64,000 nt of DNA from Amphibiibacter pelophylacis (GCF_037688875.1 NZ_JAWDIE010000015.1:22148-86147), one strand, 5' to 3'; positions 25,248 through 33,636 are shown, counted from the stretch's first letter. A program made the numbers and translations. The notes: generated from the letters alone by a model not told the origin.

Positions 25248-26576
25248 TCAGCGGGCGGCACGGCGCAGGGCGCGCTCCGAATCCTTGGCCGCACGGTCCA
25301 GCAGCTGCTTGACATCGCCGCCACCCGCCGCGTTGTTGACGGCTTTGGACAGCGCATCACCCACTTCCGGCCAGGCCGTGTTCATGGGCAGTTCGCGCGA
25401 GATGCGCAGGCTCTTGGCGCCCATGGCGGGCACGTTGGCGTTGGCCTTGTTGACCTCGGCGTCTTCCATGTTGGGGAACTGGACGACCACGTTGTTGACA
25501 ATGGTCTTGCCACCGACTTCACGCTCGATGGCGTTCTTCTTTTCCAGATCGGGGTTGGAGGCCCACTTCAGGAATTCCCACGCCGCGTCCTTGTGCTGCG
25601 AGTAGGACGACAGCGCCCACGAGTGCACATTGACCAGCGTCACGGCCGGGCGGTTGTTGTAGGCCGGCATGGGCACGAAACCAACCTGGTCGGGCTTGAG
25701 CACCGAATCCTTGGGGTTGATGGCCGCCGAGTAGAACCACCACCACACCGGAATCATCGCCGTCTTGCCCTGCGCGAAGGACACGCGCGCATCCTGTTCG
25801 GTGTTGGAGACCGCGCCGTCGCCGCACAGCTTCTGTTTCGTCATCAGGCCGACGTAGTCTTCGGTGGCCTTGATGCCCTGGGGCGAGTTCCAGGCCGGTT
25901 TGCCAGACGCCGGATCGAGGATCTCGCCGCCCGCGCCCCACAGGAAGTTGGCCCAGATGAACAGGTTCTGGCGGTTGCCGTCGGCGCCGTAGTAGCAGGC
26001 CAGCGGGGCCACGCCCAGTTTGGCGTCGGCGATCTTGCGACCGGCAGCGGCCACGTCGTCCCAGGTGGTGGGCGGCTTGATGCCCAGTTTCTCGAAGATG
26101 TCCTTGCGGTAGAAGAACAGCTGCGCGTGGCCGCGCATGGGCAGGCCCAGCAGGTGGCCCTTGTAGCTGGAGCCGTCGATGAAGCCCTGCGGGTAGCGCT
26201 TGAGATCAATGCCGTCGCGCTTGGCCATGGCCTCCAGCGGCGTGAACCAGTAACTGTTGGCGGGCGCCCAGACGTCCATGAAGTTGATCACGTCGAACTC
26301 GTCGCTCTTGGCGGCGCCGACCGAGGTGATTTTTTCCTGCAGCGCCTTGAAAGGCGTGAAATTCCACTGCACCTTGATGCCGGTCATTTTGGTGAACTCG
26401 GCGTCGCGCAGCTGCAGGCCCTGGAACTGCGGGGTTTCCACCGCCAGCACCGTCACGGTCTGGCCGTTGTAGGGCTTGCCGGGCTTGAGGTTGTAGGGCA
26501 GGGCCTGCGCCCAGGCGCCCACGCTGGCGGTGAGGGCGGCGGTGGCCACGATCAGGGCTTTGAATCGGAAGGTCAT
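25248..26576 (-). CDS. Periplasmic solute-binding protein, extracellular family 1 (UgpB/MalE-like)
   Basis: 442 residues from the ATG at 26576. A Sec signal peptide is visible (FKALIVATAALTASVGAWAQA) with cleavage probably after AWA. The mature part has the family-1 pattern (TGIKVQWNFTPF, DEFDVINFMDVWAPANSYWF, LPMRGHAQLFFYRKDIFEKLG). It captures the ligand in the periplasm. It is the first gene of the leftward operon and its promoter faces the LysR gene. Ligand not known; the association with an HpcH aldolase suggests a sugar acid or related hydroxy acid. Confidence 0.93.
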   Translation of the reverse strand: MTFRFKALIVATAALTASVGAWAQALPYNLKPGKPYNGQTVTVLAVETPQFQGLQLRDAEFTKMTGIKVQWNFTPFKALQEKITSVGAAKSDEFDVINFMDVWAPANSYWFTPLEAMAKRDGIDLKRYPQGFIDGSSYKGHLLGLPMRGHAQLFFYRKDIFEKLGIKPPTTWDDVAAAGRKIADAKLGVAPLACYYGADGNRQNLFIWANFLWGAGGEILDPASGKPAWNSPQGIKATEDYVGLMTKQKLCGDGAVSNTEQDARVSFAQGKTAMIPVWWWFYSAAINPKDSVLKPDQVGFVPMPAYNNRPAVTLVNVHSWALSSYSQHKDAAWEFLKWASNPDLEKKNAIEREVGGKTIVNNVVVQFPNMEDAEVNKANANVPAMGAKSLRISRELPMNTAWPEVGDALSKAVNNAAGGGDVKQLLDRAAKDSERALRRAAR

Positions 26577-26663
26577 GTCGGTCTCCTGTGGACGATGGTG
26601 GGATGCTCTTGAAGGCGGTGATGCTGTCCTTGTCCCGACTGTAAAGGGCCAGGATGCGCCTCG

Positions 26664-26709
26664 TCCAATATATTTATAATCTCTCATTGATTTTGAAAAG
26701 CTATCAATG
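26664..26709. promoter_or_regulatory. LysR operator with divergent overlapping promoters (transport operon and lysR)
   Basis: CATTGAT-N11-ATCAATG (26685-26709) is a perfect inverted repeat with LysR-type T-N11-A spacing, and its last three bases are the lysR start codon. On the minus strand the operator is followed by a minus-10 TATATT (26667-26672) for the transport operon, within GTCCAATATATTTAT (26663-26677). On the plus strand a TATAAT (26675-26680) can serve lysR, placing its start of transcription at the operator, which fits autorepression. Confidence 0.7.
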
Positions 26710-27609
26710 ACCCCTGATACCCGCGCCCTGCGCTATTTTGTGGCCGTGGCCGAAGAGCTGCACTTTGGCCGCGCCGCCCAGCGCCTGCACATGTCGCAGC
26801 CGCCGCTCTCCATCCAGATCCGCCAGCTGGAGGAATCGCTGGGCGTGCGCCTGCTGCACCGCACGCAGCGCACCGTCTCGCTGACCTACGCGGGCGAGGT
26901 CTTTCTGGCGCAGGTGCGCGAGGGCCTGGCGCGTCTGGACGAGGCCGTGGACAGCGCCCGCGCCGCTGCGCGCGGCCAGGCCGGTCTGCTGCGCGTGGGC
27001 TACACCGCCGCCAGCGCTTACGCGGCGATTCCGGCGCTGATCCACGCCTACAAGCTGCGCTACCCGCAGGTCGAGGTGGCGCTGCACGAGCGCGTCACCA
27101 GCGTGCAGCTGCAGGAGCTGGCCGATGCGCGCCTGGACGTGGGCCTGGTACGGCCCCGCGTCGAGGCGCCGGGCCTGGCCAGCGAGCTGCTGATGCGCGA
27201 GCGCCTGGTCGTCGCCGTTCCGGCCGACCACCCGCTGGCGGCGCGTCCGGGGCTGACGGTGGGCGATCTGCACGACGTGCCCTTCATCGGCTTTTCGCCG
27301 CAGACCGCGCGCTACTTTCACGACATGATCGAAACCCTGCTGGCTGAATCTGCCGTGCAGCCGCGCCTGGTGCAGCGCGCGACGCAGCTGCACGCCGTGG
27401 TCGCCCTGGTCAGCGCGGGCCTGGGGCTAGCGCTGGTGCCCGACGCCTCGGCGCGGGTGCAGATGGATCGCGTGGTCTTCCGCCCGCTGCAAGGCGAGGG
27501 CTTGCCCCGTCCCGAGCTGCTGCTGTGCTGGCGGCGCAGCAGCACGTCGCCGCTGCTGGGCCACTTTCTGGAGGCGGCCCGGGAAGCCGCGCTGCGTCTG
27601 GCGCTGTGA
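26707..27609 (+). CDS. LysR family transcriptional regulator of the transport/aldolase locus
   Basis: 300 residues. The N-terminal winged helix is clear (LRYFVAVAEELHFGRAAQRL, MSQPPLSIQIRQLEESLG), followed by an effector-binding domain (about 90-300) with VGYTAASAYAAIPALIHAY. It resembles the BenM/CatR branch with the LHFGRAAxRLxMSQPxLS motif. Its ATG lies inside its own operator and no Shine-Dalgarno precedes it. Nearly identical operator modules occur before the transport operon and the aldolase gene, so both are likely activated by it. Confidence 0.93.
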   Translation: MTPDTRALRYFVAVAEELHFGRAAQRLHMSQPPLSIQIRQLEESLGVRLLHRTQRTVSLTYAGEVFLAQVREGLARLDEAVDSARAAARGQAGLLRVGYTAASAYAAIPALIHAYKLRYPQVEVALHERVTSVQLQELADARLDVGLVRPRVEAPGLASELLMRERLVVAVPADHPLAARPGLTVGDLHDVPFIGFSPQTARYFHDMIETLLAESAVQPRLVQRATQLHAVVALVSAGLGLALVPDASARVQMDRVVFRPLQGEGLPRPELLLCWRRSSTSPLLGHFLEAAREAALRLAL

Positions 27610-27612
27610 AAG

Positions 27613-27657
27613 TTTGATAGCCGCATGATATCAATCTGGCGCCATAAATATATTGGA
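27613..27657 (+). promoter_or_regulatory. LysR operator and promoter of the HpcH/HpaI aldolase gene
   Basis: TTTGAT-N11-ATCAAT (27613-27635) is followed 8 bp later by ATAAATATATTGGAC (27644-27658), which holds a minus-10 TATATT (27649-27654). The same 15-mer, and the same distance to the operator, occur in inverted orientation upstream of the transport operon (26663-26709). Predicted leader to the ATG is about 53 nt. Confidence 0.7.
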
Positions 27658-27713
27658 CCGCCGCAAAGCAGGCTGATAGTCTGACCCCACTTCCACGCTG
27701 CCCACCCACTGCC

Positions 27714-28475
27714 ATGCGCCAGAACACCCTCAAAACCCTCAAAAACCAGGGCCAGACGGCCGCCAACGCCTGGATTTCGCTGGGCAGCCCTTATGCCGCC
27801 GAGATCCTGGGCCACAGCGGCTACGACGCCGTCACGGTCGATCTGCAGCACGGCATGTTCGGCTTCGATGCGGCGGTGCAGCTGCTGCAGGCGATTTCGT
27901 CCACCCCGGCGATTCCGCTGGCGCGCCCGGCCAGCAACGATCTGGCGCAGATCAACAAGCTGCTGGACGCGGGCGCTTACGGCATCATCTCGCCGCTGAT
28001 CGAAACCGTCGATCAGGCCGCCACCCTGGCCCGCGCCTGCCGTTACCCGCCGCGCGGCCTGCGCAGTTTCGGGCCTTCGCGCGGGCTGACTTATGGCGGC
28101 GCCGATTACGTCGATCACGCCGACGACACCGTGATGTCGCTGGCCATGATCGAAACCGTGCCCGCGCTGGACGACATCGAGCGCATCCTGGCCGTCGAAG
28201 AGCTGGACGGCATCTACTTCGGCCCCAGCGACCTGGGACTGGCCATGGGCCTGGGCCCCAACGCCTGGAACCAGCCCGCCATGCAGCAGGCCGTGCGCCA
28301 CGCGCTGGAAGCCACGCAGCGCGCGGGCAAGTACGCGGGCATCTTCGCGGGCGGCCCCGAAATGACCGCCGAGGTGACGCGCATGGGCTACCACCTGGTC
28401 ACGCCCGGCAACGACGCCGCGCAGCTGCGCCTGGGCGCGGCGCAGCGCCTGAAAGAGGTGCGTGGGGCGCGGTGA
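27714..28475 (+). CDS. HpcH/HpaI family class II aldolase
   Basis: 253 residues, a single TIM-barrel domain. Family residues are visible: VTVDLQHGMFGFD (catalytic His region), ACRYPPRGLRSFGPSRG (Arg), MIETVPALDDIERI (metal-ligand Glu) and IYFGPSDLGLAMG (metal-ligand Asp). Such enzymes cleave 2-keto-3-deoxy acids or 4-hydroxy-2-oxo acids to pyruvate plus an aldehyde with a divalent metal. The operator-promoter in front matches that of the ABC transporter operon, so it probably degrades the imported compound. Confidence 0.9.
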   Translation: MRQNTLKTLKNQGQTAANAWISLGSPYAAEILGHSGYDAVTVDLQHGMFGFDAAVQLLQAISSTPAIPLARPASNDLAQINKLLDAGAYGIISPLIETVDQAATLARACRYPPRGLRSFGPSRGLTYGGADYVDHADDTVMSLAMIETVPALDDIERILAVEELDGIYFGPSDLGLAMGLGPNAWNQPAMQQAVRHALEATQRAGKYAGIFAGGPEMTAEVTRMGYHLVTPGNDAAQLRLGAAQRLKEVRGAR

Positions 28476-28544
28476 AACCTGCCCCCAGCGGGAGACGCCA
28501 AAGCGCCCCCGCTACAATGGCAGCCCGCTGATCAGGAGACTGCC

Positions 28545-29798
28545 ATGACCGCTGCCGCCCCCCTTGAGACCCTGGCCGGGCTGTTCGATGCGCCCGTGTC
28601 GCGCGCCGATTTTGACCGTCACCTGATGGCCACTTACGCGCCCGCCGCCTTTGTGCCGGTGCGCGCCAGCGGGCTCGACGTCTGGGATCAGGATGGGCGC
28701 CGCTACCTGGATTTCTCGGCGGGCATCGCGGTCACCTCGCTGGGCCACTGCCATCCGGCCGTCACGCAGGCGCTGGCGCAGCAGGCGGGGCAGATCGGGC
28801 ATCTGTCCAACGTCTACACCAACGAGCCGGTGCTGCGCCTGGCGCGGGTGCTGACCGGGCTGACCTTCGCGGATCGCGTTTTCTTCTGCAACTCCGGCGC
28901 CGAAGCCAACGAGGGCGCGCTCAAGCTGGCCCGCCGTCTGGCCTACAACCGGGGCGATACGCAGCGCCAGACCATCGTCTCATGCACGCAGTCTTTCCAC
29001 GGCCGCACCGTGTTCACGGTGTCGGTGGGCGGCCAGCCCAAATACATGGAAGGCTTCGGCCCCACGCCGCAGGCCATCGTGCACGTGCCCTTCAACGATC
29101 TGGACGCGGCCGCAGCGGCCATGGGCCCGCACGTCGCGGCCTTCATCGTCGAGCCGGTGCAGGGCGAGGGCGGCGTCACGCCCGCCCACAAATCCTACTT
29201 GGAAGGCCTGCGCGCCCTGTGCGACCAGCACGGCGCGCTGCTGATTTTTGACGAGGTCCAGACCGGCGTGGGCCGCACCGGCCATCTCTATGCCCACCAG
29301 GCCTACGGCGTCAGCCCGGACGTGATGACCACGGCCAAGGCGCTGGGCAATGGCTTCCCCATGGGCGCAGTGCTGGCCACCGAGGCCGCTGCGGCGGGCC
29401 TGACGGTGGGCACGCACGGCACCACCTACGGCGGCAACCCGCTGGCCGGGGCGGTGGCGCTGCAGGTGCTGCGCGAAGTCACGCACCCGGGCTTCCTGGA
29501 GCAGGTGCGCGAGCGCGCCGACCAGCTCGCCCAGGGGCTTGAGGCGCTGGTGGCCGATCACCCGGCGCTGCTGGCCTCCACACGCGGCATGGGCCTGCTG
29601 CGCGGTCTGGTGCTGGGCGGTGCGCAGGCTGGAAAGTCGGCGGCCTGGGTCAAGCAGGCGCAGGACGCCGGGCTGCTGGTGCTGGCGGCGGGGCCGGATG
29701 TGGTCCGCCTGGCCCCGGCGCTGGTCTGCACGGCGGCGCAGGTCGACGAGGCGCTGGCGCTGCTGCGTCAGGTGGCGCAGGCCCGCGCCCGCGCCTGA
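28545..29798 (+). CDS. argD: Class III aminotransferase (acetylornithine aminotransferase-like)
   Basis: 417 residues. PLP-lysine motif TTAKALGNGFPMGAVL, with IFDEVQTGVGRTGHLYAHQ as the cofactor Asp region and FCNSGAEANEGALKLAR as the phosphate-binding loop. It fits ArgD/AstC-type enzymes, which transfer the amino group between N-acetylornithine (or a similar omega-amine) and glutamate. A minus-10 TACAAT (28513-28518) and a GGAG-like ribosome binding site lie upstream, so it may not belong to the aldolase transcript. Specificity could differ from ArgD. Confidence 0.85.
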   Translation: MTAAAPLETLAGLFDAPVSRADFDRHLMATYAPAAFVPVRASGLDVWDQDGRRYLDFSAGIAVTSLGHCHPAVTQALAQQAGQIGHLSNVYTNEPVLRLARVLTGLTFADRVFFCNSGAEANEGALKLARRLAYNRGDTQRQTIVSCTQSFHGRTVFTVSVGGQPKYMEGFGPTPQAIVHVPFNDLDAAAAAMGPHVAAFIVEPVQGEGGVTPAHKSYLEGLRALCDQHGALLIFDEVQTGVGRTGHLYAHQAYGVSPDVMTTAKALGNGFPMGAVLATEAAAAGLTVGTHGTTYGGNPLAGAVALQVLREVTHPGFLEQVRERADQLAQGLEALVADHPALLASTRGMGLLRGLVLGGAQAGKSAAWVKQAQDAGLLVLAAGPDVVRLAPALVCTAAQVDEALALLRQVAQARARA

Positions 29799-29885
29799 GC
29801 CTTCTGTCTTTGCACAGCTTTACCGGAACTTGCTGCGCCTTCGGGCGATCCAACCGGCATCGCGCAAGCACAGATGGAGACACGC

Positions 29886-30410
29886 ATGACCCCCTGGAAA
29901 AAACCCCTGCTGGCCACCGCCGCCGTTCTGGCCCTGAGCGTGGCCGCGGTGCCCGCCCGCGCTGATGGTCTGGATACTTTCCTGCGCAGCGTCAACGTGC
30001 AGGCGCAGGCCAACCTGGGCGGCTTTCCGGCGGCCATTTCGGCGCAGTTCGGGGTGCCGGTGACCCAGGTCAGCGTCATCACACGGCAGGTGCGTCAGCC
30101 CGGCGATGTCTTCATGATTTACCAGCTGTCGCAGTGGTCGGGCCGTCCGCCGCTGGAGGTTTACGACCACTACCGCCGCGAGCGCGGCTGGGGTCGTCTG
30201 GCGCAGAACCTGGGCATCAAGCCCGGCTCGGCGCAGTTTCAGGCGCTCAAGCGCGGTGAGCTGCGTTATGTGGGCCTGGGCAGTCGCCACGAGGTCTCGC
30301 CGGGTTCGCGCGGCTACGACAGAAAACGCGAGCACGGCCATGATGATGACAAGGGCCGAGGCTGGGAACACGGCCGCGGGCATGGTCACGGAAATGGCCG
30401 CGACCATTGA
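29886..30410 (+). CDS. Secreted His-rich protein of unknown function
   Basis: 174 residues. A signal peptide is evident (KKPLLATAAVLALSVAAVPARA, cleavage after ARA). The middle has no assigned fold (LRSVNVQAQANLGGFPAAIS, FMIYQLSQWSGRPPLEVYDHY). The C-terminal 25 residues are His-, Gly- and Asp-rich (EHGHDDDKGRGWEHGRGHGH), a probable metal-binding tail. The start at 29886 has GGAG six bases upstream; an ATG at 29874 lies on that ribosome binding site. It precedes the DUF1800/DUF1501 pair on the same strand. Confidence 0.7.
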   Translation: MTPWKKPLLATAAVLALSVAAVPARADGLDTFLRSVNVQAQANLGGFPAAISAQFGVPVTQVSVITRQVRQPGDVFMIYQLSQWSGRPPLEVYDHYRRERGWGRLAQNLGIKPGSAQFQALKRGELRYVGLGSRHEVSPGSRGYDRKREHGHDDDKGRGWEHGRGHGHGNGRDH

Positions 30411-30441
30411 GGGCCGCGCGTTCTGAACGTCCATCTTGGGG

Positions 30442-32013
30442 ATGATGATGACTGCGCCCGATTCCAGTCTGACGCTGAAACGCCGCACCCTGAGCCTGCT
30501 GGGCGGGGTGGGCGCCTTGGGCTTTGTGGGCCTGCAGGGCCTGCCGGTGCTGGCCCGGGCCCAGAGCGCTTCTGAGTCTGCGCCACTGTCTTTGGCCGAC
30601 CTGCGCTGGCTCAACCGCGTCAGCGGCGGCGTCACCGAAGACAGCGTGGCCGATCTGGCCCGCCTTGGTCGCAGCGCCTGGCTGGCGGCCCAGCTGGCCC
30701 CGCCCAAAGATGATGCGGACACGGTCTCTGACGAAGCCTCCATCGCCGACTGGATGCAGCGCCGTCAGGAGGCGCGCGCCGCCACCCGCGCCGCCCAGCC
30801 GGGCGATGCCGAGGCCACGGCCCGCGCCGCCGCCCTGCAGAAGGCCGACCGCGACGAGGTGCGCGACCGTCTCGTGCAGGCGCGCACCACGATATTCCGC
30901 GAGGCCGTGCTCTCGCCGCAGGTGCTGCGCGAGCAGATGCTGTGGTTCTGGCTGAATCATTTCTCGGTGTTCGCGGGCAAGGATGACATCGGCGCCATGG
31001 CGGGCGATTACGCGCGCACGCTGCGGCCGCTGGCACTGGGGTCGTTCCGCGATCTGCTGCGCGCCACCGTGCTGCACCCGGCCATGCAGGCCTATCTGGA
31101 CAACACCAGCAACCGCGCGGGCAAGATCAACGAGAACTACGCCCGCGAGCTCATGGAGCTGCACACCCTGGGCCTCAACCAGGGCTACACCCAGCAGGAC
31201 GTGCAGGAAATGGCCCGCGTGCTGACCGGGCTGGAGCTGGCGCCGGGCGGGCAGGGGCCGCAGCTCAAGGGCAAGCTGGCCACCCAGCGGGGCGCCGAGG
31301 TTTTTGTGACCAACGCGCTGGCCTACAACCCGGCGCGGCACGACTACGGCAGCAAGACGCTGCTGGGCATCACACTGCCGGGCGAAGGCTGGCCGGAGTT
31401 CGAGACCATCATCACCCGCCTGGCCAGCAGCCCGGCCACGGCCACCCACCTCAGCCGCCAGCTTTACAGCTACTTTGTCGCCGACGACGCCGCACGCGCG
31501 CCCAAAGCGCTCATCGAGCGTCTCTCTCGCACTTATCTGGAGAGCCAGGGCGATATCGCGAGCGTGCTGCGCGTGCTGCTGACTGCGCCCGAGCTGGACG
31601 CCGCGCTGGGCCAGCGTCTGCGCAGCCCCTGGCAGTACAGCGTGGCGCTGGTGCGTACGCTGGCGCAGACCTTGCCCGTCGACCGACGCAGCGCCTGGGT
31701 CGACGAGGCCTGGCGCGTCCCGGCCGAACTGAATGAAGAGCTTTTTGGCCACCGCACGCCCGAAGGCTATCCGCTGGACAGCCGCGAGTGGCTGACCCCC
31801 GTGCAGATGGCGATGCGCGTGCGCATCGCCCAGCGCCTGGCCGCTCGCGCGGCCGCCATCGCCAAAGCGGCGGGGGCGGTGCCAACGCCGCTGGCGCAGC
31901 TGGCTGTGTCGCCTCTCCTGAGCCCGGCCACCCGCGCCACCCTGGCGGCCCAGGACAAGCCTGTGACGGCGACTGCGCTGCTGCTGTCATCGCCCGAATT
32001 CATGCGCCAGTGA
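30442..32013 (+). CDS. DUF1800 family exported protein
   Basis: About 523 residues. A twin-arginine-like signal is visible (LKRRTLSLLGGVGALGFVG then LPVLARAQS). The body has DUF1800 features (REQMLWFWLNHFSVFAG, DNTSNRAGKINENYARELMEL, ELHTLGLNQGYTQQDVQEMARVLTG). These proteins commonly pair with DUF1501 proteins and are of unknown function. Several in-frame ATGs lie close together (30442, 30445, 30448); the exact start is unclear. It is followed 36 bp later by a DUF1501 gene. Confidence 0.85.
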   Translation: MMMTAPDSSLTLKRRTLSLLGGVGALGFVGLQGLPVLARAQSASESAPLSLADLRWLNRVSGGVTEDSVADLARLGRSAWLAAQLAPPKDDADTVSDEASIADWMQRRQEARAATRAAQPGDAEATARAAALQKADRDEVRDRLVQARTTIFREAVLSPQVLREQMLWFWLNHFSVFAGKDDIGAMAGDYARTLRPLALGSFRDLLRATVLHPAMQAYLDNTSNRAGKINENYARELMELHTLGLNQGYTQQDVQEMARVLTGLELAPGGQGPQLKGKLATQRGAEVFVTNALAYNPARHDYGSKTLLGITLPGEGWPEFETIITRLASSPATATHLSRQLYSYFVADDAARAPKALIERLSRTYLESQGDIASVLRVLLTAPELDAALGQRLRSPWQYSVALVRTLAQTLPVDRRSAWVDEAWRVPAELNEELFGHRTPEGYPLDSREWLTPVQMAMRVRIAQRLAARAAAIAKAAGAVPTPLAQLAVSPLLSPATRATLAAQDKPVTATALLLSSPEFMRQ

Positions 32014-32049
32014 TCGGATGATCCGGGCGCCATCCTGAAGGAGTCTGCC

Positions 32050-33255
32050 GTGTCCTCTGCCTCCCATCGCCTTTCGCGCCGCCGCTGGCTGCAGGCCAGT
32101 GCGGGTCTGGTGGCCGCCACGGCCAGCAGCCGCCTGCTGGCGCTGCCCACGACCGCACTGGGCGGCGAGCCCGGGCCGGACAGCCCGCGCTTTCTGATGG
32201 TTTTCCTGCGCGGCGCCTACGACGCCTGCAACGTGCTCGTGCCCGCTTTCAGCGATTTTTACTTCGAGGCCAGGCCGACCATCGCGGTGCCGCGTGGTGC
32301 GCTGCGATCGCTGAACGACGGCTGGGGACTGCACCCGGCGCTGGCCGGGCCGCTGGGTGCTTATCTGGACAATCGCGAGCTGGGTTTTGTGCCTTTTGTC
32401 GGCATTCCGGGCACGACGCGCAGCCACTTTGACAGCCAGGACAGGCTGGAATACGGCCTCGATGGCCGCGAGCCGCTGCGCCCACCCGCGCAGGGCCTGC
32501 TCTACCGTCTGGCGCAGTCGCTGCCCGCGCCGGTCAGCCCGCTGGCTTTCACGCAGATACGCCCGCTGGCGCTGCGCGGGCCGGGCGTGCTGCCCAATTT
32601 TCCGCTGCAGGGCGGCGCGCGCCAGCCGCTGGACCCCCAGCTGCGCGGCGCGCTGCGCGAACTGTATGCCGACCGGTCCGTGGCCGCGCTGGGTCAGGCG
32701 CTGGAATCCGGGCTGGATCTGCAGGAGCAGGACAGGCTGGACCGCCAGCAGGACCAGGCCATGGCGCACGCCCAGCCGGCCGACCGCAAGGCGGTCACGG
32801 CGCGCGGTTTTGCGCAGGACGCTTCAACCGTGGCGCGTCAGATGCGGCGGCATTTCAACGTCGGCTTTGTCGATATCGGCGGCTGGGACACGCACGTGGG
32901 GCAGGGCGGCGAGACCGGCCAGCTCGCCAACCGCCTGGCCGAGCTGGGCGAGGGCCTGGCCACCTACGCCAGCGCCATGGGCGACGCCTGGGCGCGCACC
33001 ACGGTGGTGGTGGTGTCCGAGTTCGGGCGCACCTTCCGCGAAAACGGCAGCCGGGGCACCGACCACGGCTACGGCACCGCCTACTGGGTCATGGGTGGCG
33101 GGCTGAACCGCCCGGCGGTTTTTGGCGAGGGCGCGTCCGGAACCGTGCTGACCGCTGACACCCTCAACGACCACCGCGATCTGCCCATCAGGACCGACTA
33201 CCGCGTCCTGCTGCGCCAGATCGCCCGCGAGCGTCTGGGGGTGGACTGGAGCTGA
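32050..33255 (+). CDS. DUF1501 family Tat-exported protein
   Basis: 401 residues with a GTG start and a good ribosome binding site (GAAGGAG). The Tat signal is RLSRRRWLQASAGLVAATA. The core has DUF1501 (sulfatase-like fold) motifs: FLRGAYDACNVLVP, FVGIPGTTRSHFDSQD, VDIGGWDTHVGQGGETGQL and VVVVSEFGRTFRENGSRGTDHG. The clustered acidic and His residues suggest metal binding. It is encoded after DUF1800, the usual partner, and probably acts with it in the periplasm. Confidence 0.88.
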   Translation: MSSASHRLSRRRWLQASAGLVAATASSRLLALPTTALGGEPGPDSPRFLMVFLRGAYDACNVLVPAFSDFYFEARPTIAVPRGALRSLNDGWGLHPALAGPLGAYLDNRELGFVPFVGIPGTTRSHFDSQDRLEYGLDGREPLRPPAQGLLYRLAQSLPAPVSPLAFTQIRPLALRGPGVLPNFPLQGGARQPLDPQLRGALRELYADRSVAALGQALESGLDLQEQDRLDRQQDQAMAHAQPADRKAVTARGFAQDASTVARQMRRHFNVGFVDIGGWDTHVGQGGETGQLANRLAELGEGLATYASAMGDAWARTTVVVVSEFGRTFRENGSRGTDHGYGTAYWVMGGGLNRPAVFGEGASGTVLTADTLNDHRDLPIRTDYRVLLRQIARERLGVDWS

Positions 33256-33284
33256 TGGCGACGGTTGCTCATGACATTCTCACA

Positions 33285-33313
33285 TTGTGCTATCCGCCAA
33301 TGGCGGATATAGT
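33285..33313 (+). promoter_or_regulatory. higBA promoter with palindromic operator
   Basis: TATCCGCC-AAT-GGCGGATA (33291-33309) is a perfect 8-bp inverted repeat. It sits between a minus-35-like TTGTGC (33285-33290) and a minus-10 TATAGT (33308-33313) spaced 17 bp. The HigA antitoxin is the likely binder. The minus-10 ends only 8 bp before the higB ATG, so the mRNA may be nearly leaderless. Confidence 0.65.
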
Positions 33314-33321
33314 GCAAGCCC

Positions 33322-33633
33322 ATGGAATTCATCGAAACCCCGACCTTCACCCGCCTGCTTGCCGGGTTGATGACGGATGATGAATACGCTGCCCTTCAGA
33401 CTGTTCTGGTTAATAACCCGGAACGCGGAGATCTTCTCTCTGGCGGTGGAGGCATCCGCAAGCTGCGTCACGCGCTTCCTGGGCAAGGTAAGAGTGGCGG
33501 TTTGAGGGTGATTTACTACTGGGTTCGGGCTGATGGTCAGATTTATATGCTGCTGATTTACCCGAAATCGAAGAAAGATACCCTGACTGACCGCGAAACC
33601 GTCCTGCTGCGTGATTTTGTGAAAGACCTTTGA
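33322..33633 (+). CDS. higB: HigB-type (RelE superfamily) mRNA interferase toxin
   Basis: 103 residues. The RelE/HigB fold is visible with basic catalytic region: GGGIRKLRHALPGQGKSGGLRVIYY and MLLIYPKSKKDTLTDRE. It cleaves mRNA on the ribosome in related systems. Toxin-first order, three bases before the antitoxin ATG, is typical of higBA. The palindromic operator immediately upstream supports autoregulation by HigA. Confidence 0.92.
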   Translation: MEFIETPTFTRLLAGLMTDDEYAALQTVLVNNPERGDLLSGGGGIRKLRHALPGQGKSGGLRVIYYWVRADGQIYMLLIYPKSKKDTLTDRETVLLRDFVKDL

Positions 33634-33636
33634 GCC

